From Brachyhypopomus gauderio (taxonomy: Eukaryota > Chordata > Actinopteri > Gymnotiformes > Hypopomidae): a stretch of 64,000 nt of DNA. The stretch's first letter is position 1. Every line of letters starts with the position of its first letter. The notes under the pieces are model-generated. The model saw nothing but the letters and a program-made list of their open reading frames with translations. It did not search any database and was not told the DNA's origin. Below, piece after piece: positions 12,290 to 24,301 of this stretch. Position numbers and translations under genes: made by a program. The DNA is taken from positions 1,482,641 through 1,546,640 of the forward strand of contig NW_027506877.1 of the NCBI RefSeq assembly GCF_052324685.1, given 5' to 3'.

Positions 12290-14702
12290 CCTACATTTAT
12301 ACATACTGTGTCAAAAAAAAAAATTCAGGCACCAGAGATACAAAGATGTCCTGGCTGTACTGACCGCACTCCCAGCTGGTCCAATCCAGGGCTTTTAGGC
12401 CTTTGATGTCTGCATGTCTGCCTTGATCACACAGCCATGCTGAAGTGATCATCTGTTGAAGTTTGATGGTCCATTTGAAATAAACCCACCTCACCGGGCC
12501 CTCTAGTTTGTTGTAACCATAGTGAACAAGTGTGTGTGGGGTTAGAACACACCACTGTGGATTTGATGTGTTTTAACTGTAGTAAAGGCGTGTGTGTGTA
12601 GGGTTAGGACACACCACTGTGGATCTGATAAATTTAGGAACCGTTACATTGCAAATTACTCTAAAAATCAGAAAAAGAAGATTTGCTACATTCTCTGCTC
12701 TAAGATTCCCACCATTTTGTGTGAAGTTGAATCCTGAGAGGACGTGAAAAAAAAATCTTCCAAGAGTCTTCAAACCAAAGAAAAAAGTCAAAGGCCAAAG
12801 AAGTTGACGCACTGGGTGTGGTCAGCTTCAGCGCTCTGTTCTTCACTTCCCCTCATCCTGACACATCTACTTCTCTCTCTTTTCCGTCAACTGTGTTCTC
12901 ACACCGAGGCACTGATGGCATACAGCCCACAGCTCATACACACTGCCCCGTGTGCGATCAAACACACACAGACACACACATACACACACATGCAAGCTAA
13001 CTTACACAAACATGAATTAGCAAGCTCCAGAAATAAATGCGCAAACAGCAGGAGAGAGTGAGAATGAAGAAAAACACATGGGAAAAGAGTTACTATGTAA
13101 ACTATTGTACCAAGCCCTATTTCACAAGAGGAGGGGTCGGCAGGCTACATCTCTTTACAGCGTGAGGACCGGCGGCTGGCCAGAACGCTGCTGTGCCCAG
13201 GGTGAGGTGACCACAGACACGTCATTCTGGTAGTCCAGCTTACTCAACACACAGCACTACCAGGGTCATAGGTCACCAACGCTGAAACAGTAGCACCAAT
13301 AACTATACAGTGATGTGACAGAATGAAGCAGAACACCACCAAAGCAATAAACGAACACAGAAACAAAATGACATGATACACAAAGACGAGAAGACGTGGC
13401 AGGAGCTTTTCTACAAGTCTAATCATCTGACTTAATGATAATGGCTAAAGGACATGTTTTTGAACTGTAATCAGGGAAATTAATTAACAAACATTTAACA
13501 AACATGTAAGCTTCAAATACATTATATATGTGCTGTGAGTCTACCACTGAGTGCCTCCTTGACATTTGAAAAATATTTCATGCATAGATCCCGCCAAGCA
13601 ACCCCCAATATATATCATTCTCTGTATACATATGATATAAATGACAAAAAATAATCAGAAAGAAAACAACCCATAGAGAGTGAGCAGGTTGGCACTTTTA
13701 ACTTCCTGCAGTTTTAGAGGTTTGGGTTTCTCCCGTCTTGTAGCAGGTCTATAACTGGGTTTATCTCAGTGTATCATGTTGCAGGACTGTAGATCAGGGC
13801 TTCCATCAGTCTTGTATCAGGTCTATAACTCAGGGCTCCCCTCAGTCTATCATGTAGCAGGTCTATAACTCAGGGCTCCCTCCAGTCTATCATGCAGCAG
13901 GTCTATAACTCGGTGCTCCCCTCAGTCTACCATGTAGCAGGTCTATAACTCAGGTCTCACCTCGTTGTACCATGTATCAGGTCTATAATACAGGACTCCC
14001 CTCAGTCTATCATGTAGCAGGTCTATAACTCAGTACTCGGCACCAAGGTTGCTGGTAGATGGAACATGTCCATGGAGTGTCATGTCATCTGCACACTGCT
14101 CACATAATTTGTATAACATGACTCCACTGTGCATTACACAAGGTCACACAGCATTTTTAGACAGTGCTCAGAGGACTGGCTCAGAATGATTGGACAATGA
14201 AACTGCTATAATGGAACAATGGAGATTTAAGGAGTGAATAAGACATCAGTGATCTGATGAGAACAGAGATGAAGGGATGATTACTGCGGTTTTTCATTCT
14301 AGACAGAGGGGAGGAAAGAAATCTAGAAAAATCCCTCTATCATCCTGTCGCTCGCTGTCTCCAGGTGCCATGACAGTGTCACTTGGTCCCCAGTGAACCG
14401 TTCTGGTCCACTCTAGGAAACTGTGGGGAAAAGGATCCCAAAGCTGTTAATGGACATTACTGCACTGCCCCTTCTGCTCACATCAGAGTCTGAAAATAAA
14501 CGTCCAAAGTGCCTTTCACATTCATGTCTAATTCAAGCTGTTCATTTGAGTTTCTGAGACAACCACCAGGAGGTGCTGTTGTACCTTTTCAACAGAGTGT
14601 GTGAATACTGTAAGAGGAGTTCAAAAGGAGACGGAGGGGGAGGGACAGGGAGATTAAAAGAGGCCGTGTGCAGGAGTGCGTCCTCCCCACTAGAGGGCAG
14701 TA
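12290..14702. other. Non-coding 3' flank of nlgn2
   Basis: I find no gene in this stretch. It probably holds the nlgn2 3' UTR and downstream DNA. It includes an imperfect repeat of about 85 bp with GTGTGTGTGGGGTTAGAACACACCACTG-like units near 12525-12625, a short CA run near 12960-12995, and a minisatellite listed separately. Confidence 0.6.
13738..14040. repeat. Minisatellite, 40-bp unit
   Basis: The unit CAGGTCTATAACTCAGGGCT plus 20 more bases recurs with starts at 13818, 13858, 13898, 13938, 13978 and 14018, so the period is exactly 40. More diverged units extend left to about 13738. Confidence 0.92.
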
Positions 14703-15531
14703 CTATACGCGGGTGGTGGAGTGCTGGTGGGGCAGGGTGTTGTTGTGGCCGGCGGTGGTGGGGAAGGTGTTGAAGGCGTGGAGGGGCTGCATGCCGGTGA
14801 CGGCGCTGGGGATCATGGTGATGGTGTTGGGCGTCATCAGCGGGACGTCGTCGGGCGCCCGGCGCAGGGCCAGCGTGTAGTCCGGCGGGCAGGCGGGCCG
14901 CAGGATGTCGTGCGGCCGCAGCGGCTCCATGTCGTGGTGGGCGTCGTGCTCGGAGTGCTTCATCTGCAGGGACATGATCTCCTCCTCCTGGCTGTGTGCC
15001 AGGTCGTTGGCGGGGCCGCCTCGCTGCGGCGAGAGCCGGTGCCGCCGCATCTCGTGCCTCTTGTCGCGCTTGTAGTAGAGCGCGGCGAAGGCCAGGATGT
15101 TGAGGAAGAGGAGCGAGGCGCCCACGGCCACCGTCACGCTCAGCTCCGTCGAGTAATCGCGCGTGTCGCTCGGGAAGGGCGAGAAGCGGGGGCGCTCCGA
15201 GCCGTCGGGGTCCGGGTCCGGGGGGAAGGTGGGGTACGGCAGGCGGGTGGCACGGGGGGCCGAGCCCTTCCAGTGTGGGGGCCGCGTGGTGCCCGGCGGC
15301 AGGCGTGTGGTCGGGGAGCTTCGCATCTCCTCAAGGTTGTGGAGCTGAGGGACCAACTCCAGCCAGAACGCCACCTTGTTGGCCCGATAGTTGTCCCGGA
15401 TGCGGGGCTTGAGGCCGATGTGCAGGTACTGTTTGTCCTTGGAGTTGAACTTGGTCCAGATGACCTCCTCGAAGCGGTTGGGCTTGGTGTGGATGAACTT
15501 GGTGTCTTGGGGAACTGGCAGGTTAGGATCC
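14703..15531 (-). CDS. nlgn2: Neuroligin-2, last coding exon
   Basis: This exon encodes the last 275 residues of a neuroligin, a postsynaptic cell-adhesion protein that binds neurexins; neuroligin-2 acts at inhibitory synapses. It starts [20 protein letters not shown] after a splice acceptor (TTTGTTCAG, exon from 15531), finishes the esterase-like domain ([20 protein letters not shown]), passes a Pro/Arg-rich stalk, then a membrane segment ([20 protein letters not shown]) and a cytoplasmic tail. [18 protein letters not shown] matches the gephyrin-binding region, and the protein ends HSTTRV, the PDZ-binding motif. [20 protein letters not shown] and HNNTLPH point to NLGN2 rather than NLGN1, 3 or 4. 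The frame is clean and GC-rich. Upstream exons are not in the window apart from a short relic at 16183-16253. Confidence 0.9.
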
Positions 15532-16860
15532 CTGAACAAAGACAAAAAGGATTGTCACACAAACTACACAAACTACATACACGATGCTGTGAACAGTCAT
15601 TTTGAATTTCTGGTTTATTATGTCAAACATGCACCTACCGCTGCACTGCAATACTGCTGCTTATTTATTTGGGGGGAACTACTTTGATGAACTACTTTGT
15701 TCTTTACATCTAATAAACATGTATAGTACATCATAAAAAATAAAACACCATTTTTGCACGAGTTTATGTAGTTGTACTGACTAAGTACTGATAGTTGGTG
15801 ACACATCTAGTAATTTCATATGATTCACATGTTTTTATATAATGAACATTTTGGAATATAAATTATTATATCATGTGTTTATTTTATAACATATGTAAAT
15901 ACTTGCAGTGATGCAAATGCAAGTATTGCAAATGAGTCAATCAAGGAGGCTTCAGTGGTTTTTGATTAAACTGAAACAGTGGCTGACAGCTCATCATGAC
16001 CAAGAAGCTAAATGATCATTTGAATCATTTGAAAGGCTTTTTAAAATATATATCACTCGTGACTGCAATTTCTGTGCAATTTCTAAGGTTTCCCAGTGGG
16101 GCGGAGGTGATTTACAGTGTTTGAATGCCTTCCTTACCCAGGGTGTCACAAACACTCATCAGTATGACAGTATGGGACTAGTCATTTCTCCATTATCCCG
16201 ATCTGCACAGTCGGTGTACATGAACTTAATGGTCTCCCTCAAGATGTCTTTACCTAGAGAAATGAAAGAACGTGCAGAGAAAACAAGATGGAGAAGTAAA
16301 CATATATCAATGTATAAATTTATGAGCTGGAGAAACATAAATAGCATTTTGTGTCTGTGCCAATAGTCGCATGTGCACGCACATTGAGGCTTCTGCACTG
16401 GTATCCACAGATGTCTTCTATAAGTGTGATTTGGGAACAGAAAGTATCAAGGTCTCTAATAAAAAACCCACACATAACCCACCTGGGAGCCCATATGAAC
16501 CTTGAGAGGATCACACATTCTTAACACCTTGAAAAGTATCACCACGTCCAAAGTTTATTTAAATATTTCTTCTCCATCGAAACATAAAAATGTTAGTCTG
16601 CTAATGCCCTCTGGTGGCAGGAAGTTACAAGTGCTGCTATGGTGACAGTAGGCCTACAGCTTGGCTTGAAGGTGCACTATATCACAAAAAAAATTGTTTG
16701 CATGTTTTGGCTTTGCTGATCTGAGAACAGCCACTCTGGTCATATGAGTTGTAGGCAAGGATCATCTGTTAATATGCTCTAGGGCCTGGCGATGTGCCCA
16801 TTTCAGAGTTACACACATTGGCTACATTATTACAGTGTTGCTATCACTAAACTAACCACT
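15532..16860. other. Presumed nlgn2 intron sequence
   Basis: AT-rich DNA between the nlgn2 last exon and the 40-bp minisatellite. Apart from the short coding relic at 16183-16253 I see no exon, RNA gene or transposon here. Confidence 0.5.
16183..16253 (-). pseudogene. nlgn2: Orphan fragment of neuroligin upstream coding sequence
   Basis: The minus strand reads [20 protein letters not shown] then NGEM, which matches the neuroligin segment normally reading [20 protein letters not shown]. Similarity begins right after an AG (CTCTAG then GTAAAGAC) and stops after about 71 bp; the expected RRKTLLALFTDHQWVAP that should follow is absent, and a stop comes soon. The usually invariant Trp of TDWAD is Cys here (TGT). 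Gene order and strand agree with the exon at 14703-15531. It may be a relic of a damaged penultimate exon, a local partial duplication, or an assembly artefact. Confidence 0.75.
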
Positions 16861-17050
16861 GATGTTGGGATAGAGTGTGGTTAATATTAAACTCACCACT
16901 GATGTTGGGATAGAGTGTGGTTAATATTAAACTCACCACTGATGTTGGGATAGAGTGTGGTTAATATTAAACTCACCACTGATGTTGGGATAGAGTGTGG
17001 TTAATATTAAACTCACCACTGATGTTGGGATAGAGTGTGGTTAATGTTAA
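16849..17050. repeat. Minisatellite, 40-bp unit, near-identical copies
   Basis: The unit beginning GATGTTGGGATAGAGTGTGG repeats at 16861, 16901, 16941, 16981 and 17021 with almost no differences, which implies recent expansion. It ends about 20 bp before inverted-duplication arm A. Confidence 0.95.
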
Positions 17051-17644
17051 ATTTGTAGAGGGTGACGTAGCAGCTCCACTCGCCTGTAATCTACCTCAGC
17101 ATGCAAACCAGGAAGGAGAGTTTGACCACAGCTGATCCACTCATCACTGCTTAGGCAGGCAATGAAAATGTCAGACTAAAACCTTTCAGAAGTTCAAAGA
17201 AATTCAGGATTCATTTGTATGAAATGGACAAAGTATCATCGTCTTACTATAATATTTATTTGGACAGGAGCAAATTATTGAATTATCAATTTGCTAATAT
17301 TATAAATAAATTAGCAAATTATCATCCAGAATTTTACTACAAATTTAATTCTAGGAAATTTAAATCTGCTGGTTATCTCCTTCAGCGTTTCGCATTGCTC
17401 CCTGCTCAGAGAGAGAGAGAGAATTCTAAATTGGAACTCAATTTAAATGGCAGCGAAAATGCATAAGCTCCCAAACTAAAACTAAAATTTAAGGTATTTT
17501 CACATAGAGAAACTTTGAATATAATCTATCAATTATATAAAATTATAGAGGAAGCATCAGAGCAGCTTCCAGGAACGAGGGCGAGAGTTTTTTTTTTAAC
17601 TATAGCCAAAAACCGAGCGGAAACTTCGACGGCGCTCCGGTAAA

Positions 17645-19751
17645 GCAGAGCAACGGCGTTTCTAACGGCAACAAAATAACAGCGACCAGGCACAACACAA
17701 CAAAACACAGCAAAACGGCAAAAGCAACAAAATAACGGTGCCGATACCGTTATTTTGCCGTGCCGTTAACAACAACATCACACAAAAATGGAAAAAACGG
17801 TTTCCCCCGCTTCCAACGGACATTCGCTACACCTGGACGGCTGCGAGGTGCGATATCCACAGCATGTCAAAACACTAAAAGCCAGGAAACAATTCAAAAC
17901 AAAAGTATTGTCCGAAAACCCAGAAACTCTAGTGGCAGACTTCACTACAATGGACAACCGCGCGGTTGTCCATTGTAGTGAAGTCTGCCACTATCATGTG
18001 TAACTTGCGCAAGATCATGTGTAACTTGCTTTTCTTCACCCATCATCCTTCTGACTGGCATTCAGTAATGTGTGAGACATTCTCTAACATTAAGAGAAAT
18101 GGAATAAGCAAAGGCAGACAGATAACCACACATGAAGATGCTGAATGCACATCTTCCATTATAACAATAAATATATATCACAATGGAACAATTGGTTCAG
18201 GGATCCGAAAATAGTCTACATAACTTTCAAAACTGCTTCGGTCACATGTAAAGGTCTGTCATATCAAAAAGAAAAACCACAGCCTCACAGAAAACACCAC
18301 AAAAAGACTTTCTTACAAGCCCTAAAACATCACAGCCACTGCTGGAACAATCACCTAAACTCACCAGCTGCATCAGGGCAATAAAAGACGGACTCTCTAC
18401 TCTAGAACAGGAGTTCACAGATTTTAAAGAAAGGACTCTATCCTCCCTTCAGCAAAGGATTGAAAGTCAAACAGCAGGAGAGCTCTACACTTTAGTACTG
18501 CAACAGAGACATGAGCTCCAAGAAGTGCAACAGGCCATGAGAGAACTAGAGGAGGAGGACGAGTATCTGAGGGTGGCTCTACGGAGAGTGACAGAGGAGC
18601 TGACCACACACACACAGCTGCTCAACACTACAACCCTGTTACCTCAGCACAGCCTGACAGAAGACCAGACACGCTCCACGAATGACCTCACTTCCTCCAC
18701 CTCTCCCACCACCTCACCCCCTTCACCTGCGAAGCCTAATCACCCCAAATCCTCTCCTCCTGCTCTCACTGAACCTACCCCATCTAAACAACACACAACC
18801 GATCAAGATTCCCACTGCACTAATATTCCTGCTGAGAACTCACACACACCTCCGCTCACGCAGAGGAAAACACAGAAAGTTGTATTCATGTGTGATTCTA
18901 ATGGGAAATACATTGACATGAAGCGTATTTTCCCAAACAAGAAAATCACAAAGATCTGGACTCCAACCATATCCAAAGCCACAGAACAGCTTTCAAATAT
19001 GGATTATGAAGGAGTTCAGCACATCATCATACACACTGGAACCAACGATCTAACTCAAATAGGCAGAAACATACCTGAAGCACTCAAACACATAGCCATA
19101 ACAGCAAGAAAGAGGTTCCCCACAGCAACGGTTATAATTTCCAGTCTATTACTAAGACTGGACACACCTCAACATACCATCAACAACATCAATTCAGATC
19201 TTTATAGACTCTGTGCCCAGATACCCAACACACGAGTTGTGCTTCATGGACAGATCTTCCATACACACCTGTATGATCGACTCCACCTCAATCAAAAAGG
19301 AGTGAAACTGTTTGCAAAAAACCTAAAGGACACAGCTTTAAACCGGAAAAGACTCACGGACCGCATCAGACTGAGACCAACACCAGAACCTCACAACTCA
19401 TCCCAGAACCTTCACCACAGCAAAACATCCAGAGGAGTCTTCCCCACCTCTGCCTTCACCTCACAGCGCACCACACTCCATCAGCCTCCTGCACCCAGGA
19501 ACAGCTGGCAGCCTCCATCACAGCCACAGATCACCCTTCCTCCAGCACCACACACCACACTCCATCAGCCTCCTCCACCCAGGAACAGATGGCAACCTCC
19601 ATCACAGCCACAGATCATCCTTCCTTCAGCACCACAGGCCAGAACCTACGCTGCTGTAGCTGCTCAAGGAACCTCACCTGCACCAACCCAGCTACACCCT
19701 GAGCAGATAAGAGACTTTATCTCTCTCCTCTGTCACAAACTATTTATCTAA
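17645..19751 (+). pseudogene. LINE ORF1 with SGNH hydrolase domain
   Basis: The open part at 18525-19751 starts with a probable coiled coil (MRELEEEDEYLRVALRRVTE), then a Ser/Pro/Thr-rich stretch and an SGNH fold: CDSNGKYID with the Ser box, IIHTGTNDL with the Asn box, and DRLHLNQKG with the Asp-His box. These are the catalytic residues of SGNH esterases, known from ORF1 of CR1-like LINEs. A Pro-rich tail with two repeats of HQPPxPRNxWQPPSQPQI follows. A likely original start lies near 17788 (MEKTVSPASNGHSLHL), but a 62-bp palindrome at 17931-17992 and a stop interrupt that upstream part. Confidence 0.8.
17931..17992. repeat. Perfect 62-bp palindrome
   Basis: Thirty bases starting AGTGGCAGACTTCACTACAA are followed by CG and then their exact reverse complement, giving a perfect palindrome centred on CGCG. 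It lies in LINE ORF1, where the left arm continues the coding sequence, so the right arm looks like a snap-back copy. A 16-bp direct repeat (ATCATGTGTAACTTGC) follows at once. Confidence 0.97.
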
Positions 19752-21010
19752 ACTTGTCTCATTAATAATTTTGTTACATTTGACAGATACATTAGTATTT
19801 AAAATGATATGGTTGTAGATCGATTCTCTTTGTGAAATACCTTTTATTGTTTTGCAATGACATCTTTCTCAATTAGTTGTTGGAATATTCAAGGTTTGTT
19901 TTCTTCAACATTTGGTTTAAAATGAACTAATCCTGATTTTGTAAATAGTATATATAACCGGGATTTAATTATTCTTCAAGAGATAATCACACCAACTCCC
20001 TCTGTCCAAATAATTACCTAGAACTTTACGTTCCTGCTTTAAAGCATGCTCTTATTAAAAATGGCAGAAACTCTGGTGGTATACTTGTGTGGTATAAAGA
20101 AGAATACAGATCAGTCATATGTCCAGTCAAAAAAAGCAAAAATCATCTATGGGTTAAAATAAACAGGAATTTATTAGAAAATGACAGGGATATCTATTTA
20201 TGTGCTATTTATATTCCACCCCTAAATTCTCCTTACTACACAGAAGATATTTTTGAAAATCTCCAAAAAGAAATTAATCATTTTCAAAATTTAGGTCATG
20301 TTCTGATTTGTGGTCATTTAAATGCAAGAACTGCCAGAGAACACGACTTTATTAATATAGAGAAAATAGCAAACATACCTAAACAGATCCTGTCCTACCA
20401 CACAAGTATAACCACTCAGAGACAAAGTTATGATGGTGTCATCAACAAACATGGTAAACACGTCCTCCAGATGTGTAAAGGCCTCGGTCTGTATATTGTA
20501 AACGGCAGGGTGAGAGGAGACTCCCTGGGCAGATTCACATACTGCTCTGCACTGGGCAGCAGTGTAGTAGATTATGCCATCACTGACCTCAACCCTGGAC
20601 ATATCAGTGCATTCGTGGTTTTACCACAACTGCATCTCTCAGATCACTGCCAAATAGTCCTCTACTTAAAAAAGTCTCAAACAAAAACAAACAAACAAGA
20701 CCCAAACAGAGACACTTATCCTATCCCCAGACCATATAAATGGACAGAACAAAGCATTACTGATTACACAACAGCACTTAACTCGGAAAACATCAAACAA
20801 ATGTTACATATATTCCTCGAAACATATTATCAAACTAACAAAAAAGACATAAACCTAGCAACTGAACATCTAAATAAGATTTTCTTTCAGATTACAAAAC
20901 AATCAAATCTAAGGACAATACAAACCAAAACAACAAAACAACAGCAAAAAGAAAGATGGTTTGATAAAGAATGCTCAACATTAAAAAAACAGTTACGAAA
21001 TTTGTCCAAC

Positions 21011-23079
21011 TGTGACGGGCAGGGTGTGCGAACCAAAAGGAAGCAATCACGCCAAGTCTCAGGGAAAAAAGATGGTTTAATAGAAAGTGTGCAAACCTAA
21101 AACCCGTGCAATAGATCCAAATTAAGGATATAATGACCAGCGGTCAACTGGTACAAAGACAAGACATATATAGGCAAACAAACGACCCTCAGGTGAGACG
21201 GATCACGGGCTCCGCCCACCTGAGGGACGCACATGACGTCACCAAACAACGACAACAGCCGCTGTGGACAGAGGCGGCCGGTAGGGGGCCGCCTCACCGT
21301 GACAGACCCCCCCACCAAGCCGCACTCCCCTCCACTGGGTGTGTGGCACACAGCGGCTGCACACAAAACACGAAGGGGCAGGAAGGCAGAGACAGGCAGG
21401 AACACACCTCCTGCCGTCCGGGAGCTGGAACATAAAACACACAACATTAAACAGCTCACCTCCCTGGGTGGGACCCTGGACCGACCGGGCCGTTAACAAC
21501 ACAAAACCACGCCCCAGTCAGTCACAGGGCCCTCACGCCCTAACCGGCCTTCAGCCGGTGAGCCCCACAGGTGTGAGAACGAGGGGCTACGGCTCCTCTC
21601 GTCCCTCGTGTATGTGTGTGTGTGCAGGCTACCTCTCCATGGCGTGGCTACTTCACCTCCTGGACTTACCTCCTCCCAGAGCTGACCCCTGCTTTCTGCT
21701 AGGGGTCACCCCAGCCTCCTGGGGAGCCAACCCCTCCTGGGGCCTCTCATCTCAAGGTGGACTCCTCCACCCAACCCAGGAGCGCCAGAGACCGAGGCCC
21801 AGAGCACCCCCGACGCGGGCTAGGGAGCAGCCCCAAGGGCCTCCTGGTCACCCCGGGCAGGAGGGAGGATCTCCATCCCCAGCAGGAGCTTTTCAGACCG
21901 GAGCCCCATGGTCCCCAAACATCCGGGGGCCCCAGCCCTCTAGGGAGGGGCTCTTCACGACCGGGCTCCGGTCACCCCACAACACAAGGGGGCTCCTGCC
22001 AGGTGGAGACCCCCACAAGGTCCAGGAACACCGCCAGGGAGAAGCACCTGCACAGAGAACACAACCACACACACACACACACACACATATATACAAACAC
22101 AAAACACAAACGCGCCTCACCGACGCCTTCCGTGCCATACCCCGTGGCACGGGACCACAACTGGTCCCCCCCCAAACACACATTTAAGGGGAGGAGCATG
22201 TGTGGAATTACATTTAACAGTTAACATCACGCTAGGACAAAACACACACGCTAATACTAGACAAGCAAACAAAACGGCGTACACACAAACAGATGGGACC
22301 CACAAACGCGCTCTCTACATAAACAGACACAGTGACGCGCCGCTCACGTTCGCAGTCGCTCCCCACATGAAACACAAGACAACACGGGGAGCAAGGCGAC
22401 GGTGAGGAGCGGCACCAGCGTCACACACAGAACATGTAACATAACACAATGAGCGCACATACCAATCGACACGTCCGTTCACGCATACACACATTTACAA
22501 CACGAAGAGTTGTCTCCAGGAAGACAATCCTGGTTTTCGCCGTGCCACGGACACAACACGAAAGCACGGCGGAACTCTTCACACAAACTGACAACAGACA
22601 CGAAGAGCTTTCCCAGGGCAGACTGCCCTGGTCCTCGCCGTGCTACACACATACAAAACACAAAAGCACGGCGGAGCTCTTCAAACAAAACACCACGCAG
22701 ACAAACACTTACCACCAGATATGACCACGAACGAAGGAGAAAGAAAAAGACTCGGCGGCTTCCGAAGGGTGGCTGGTCATTCTGTGACGGGCAGGGTGTG
22801 CAAACCAAAAGGAAGCAATCACGCCAAGTCTCAGGGAAAAAAGATGGTTTAATAGAAAGTGTGCAAACCTAAAACCCATGCAATAGATCCAAATTAAGGA
22901 TATAATGACCAGCGGTCAACTGGTACAAAGACAAGACATATATAGGCAAACAAACGACCCTCAGGTGAGACGGATCACGGGCTCCGCACACCTGAGGGAC
23001 GCACCTGACATCACCAAACAACGACAACAACAGCCGCTGTGGACAGAGGCGGCCGGTAGGGGGCCGCCTCACCGTGACA
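21011..23079 (-). mobile_element. Non-autonomous LTR element, 2.07 kb
   Basis: Direct repeats 21011-21304 and 22782-23079 (about 2% different) begin TGTGACGGGC and end CACCGTGACA; CCAAC is duplicated on both sides. The 1.48-kb interior shows no gag or pol, so it depended on another element's proteins. A G-rich run next to 21305 on the minus strand would suit a polypurine tract, giving minus orientation. It is a young fossil sitting in the LINE's ORF2. Confidence 0.9.
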
Positions 23080-23438
23080 CCAACAAGAAACACAGAAACC
23101 CAAATGACCAAAAAGGACGATTAGAGTATCTTCAGATTTTACAACAATATAAAAAATTAATTTGCAATAAAAAAAATCAATATATGGAAAACCAGTTTAT
23201 CAAAATGGAAAAAGCAATTAAAGAAAATTCTTTCTGGGATCTATGGAAAAAAAATATTACAACATCCAATTTCAAAAATACCCCAATTAAAAATAACAAA
23301 ACATGGAAGATGTATTTTGAAGAACTTTATAAAATTCCAGATAAATTAAACAAGGATACAATCACAGGAAAACTTAACAATCTAGAACCAGCAATAAAAG
23401 ACAACCAGTGTTCACTGGACTACCCCATCACTATAGAG

Positions 23439-24301
23439 CAGTGGTTCTCAAACTTTTTACACAAAGTACCACCAACTGTCAAACGAAAAACCTCCACGTA
23501 CCACCCCCCCCCCCCCCCCCCCAAAAAAAAAAAGAAAAAGCTGTTTGGCGAGTTTAAGTTGTTGACGGGGGGTTAGCGAACGTAAATTGTTACCGGGAGG
23601 ATGTAAAATGGACACAAGATAAGTATTATATCGCGGTGGTTGGTGCCAGAGCGAACTAGTAACTCATTGAATCATAGATGTGGATCAGAGGTAAATAAAC
23701 TAGATTTTTTTTGTCGGCGTGAGAAATCGGGTGTGTGGCGTGTGAAGACGGTCAAATGCGTGTGTCTCACGCTCAATGCGTGAAAGTTGGCAACCCTGCT
23801 CATTACACACATATGTTATAATGTAGTTCTCCTGTAGTTCGTGTTGGTAGGGGTTTACAGCACAAAAAGTCTTCGTGCGACATGCCCTCATACTCATATC
23901 GCACGGAAACGAGCAAGTTGGCTAAATCTGCGACATCTATGGATTCATCTAACTGCAGTGAGAAGCATTTACTCATTTTAATTCTCTCGGTCAATGTTTG
24001 TCTGACGTTGTTCGCCATTTCATCAATTCTGCGAGTGACTGTGTCGTTTGAAAGATGCACCAGATCGAGCTGTTTAGCGACATTTTCTCCGCAAATAATA
24101 CGAGTCATCCCTTTTAGTTTCTGAATTTCAGGACTTGTCATAATTCTGTTTTAATTTAAAAAATGTGTTGTGTAAAAAAATAAAAAAATAAAATAAAAAA
24201 AAACTCAAAGCATCTTTTATTTTCCGAGCTCATCTGGCGTACCACCGCGGGGTGCTCTGCGTACCACCAGTGGTACGCGTACCACAGTTTGAGAACCACT
24301 G
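23439..24301 (-). mobile_element. hAT (Charlie-like) element, internally deleted
   Basis: Terminal inverted repeats CAGTGGTTCTCAAACT / AGTTTGAGAACCACTG are flanked by the 8-bp duplication CTATAGAG (23431-23438 and 24302-24309), diagnostic of hAT. On the minus strand 23803-24141 is a transposase fragment with RRIDEMANNVRQTLTERI, CFSLQLDESIDVADLANLLV and CKPLPTRTTGE. The DDE core and dimerisation region are missing, so it is non-autonomous. It also contains a poly-C run and a segment shared with the hAT at 43342-44349. Confidence 0.93.

Noticed and set aside
13738-14040. Regular repeats that could suggest a CRISPR array
   Set aside because: Units are contiguous without spacers and the DNA is vertebrate; it is a minisatellite.
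14721-15605. Long open frame on the plus strand (294 codons)
   Set aside because: It is the antisense shadow of the GC-rich nlgn2 exon, which has unmistakable neuroligin motifs on the other strand.
17422-17460. LINE start resembling the reverse complement of its own (GAATTT)n tail
   Set aside because: The match ends after about 28 low-complexity bases, so an inverted terminal copy cannot be supported.
21339-22224. Two long overlapping frames rich in Pro, Arg and Gly
   Set aside because: They lie inside the non-autonomous LTR element, have no domain, and reflect C-rich sequence without stops.
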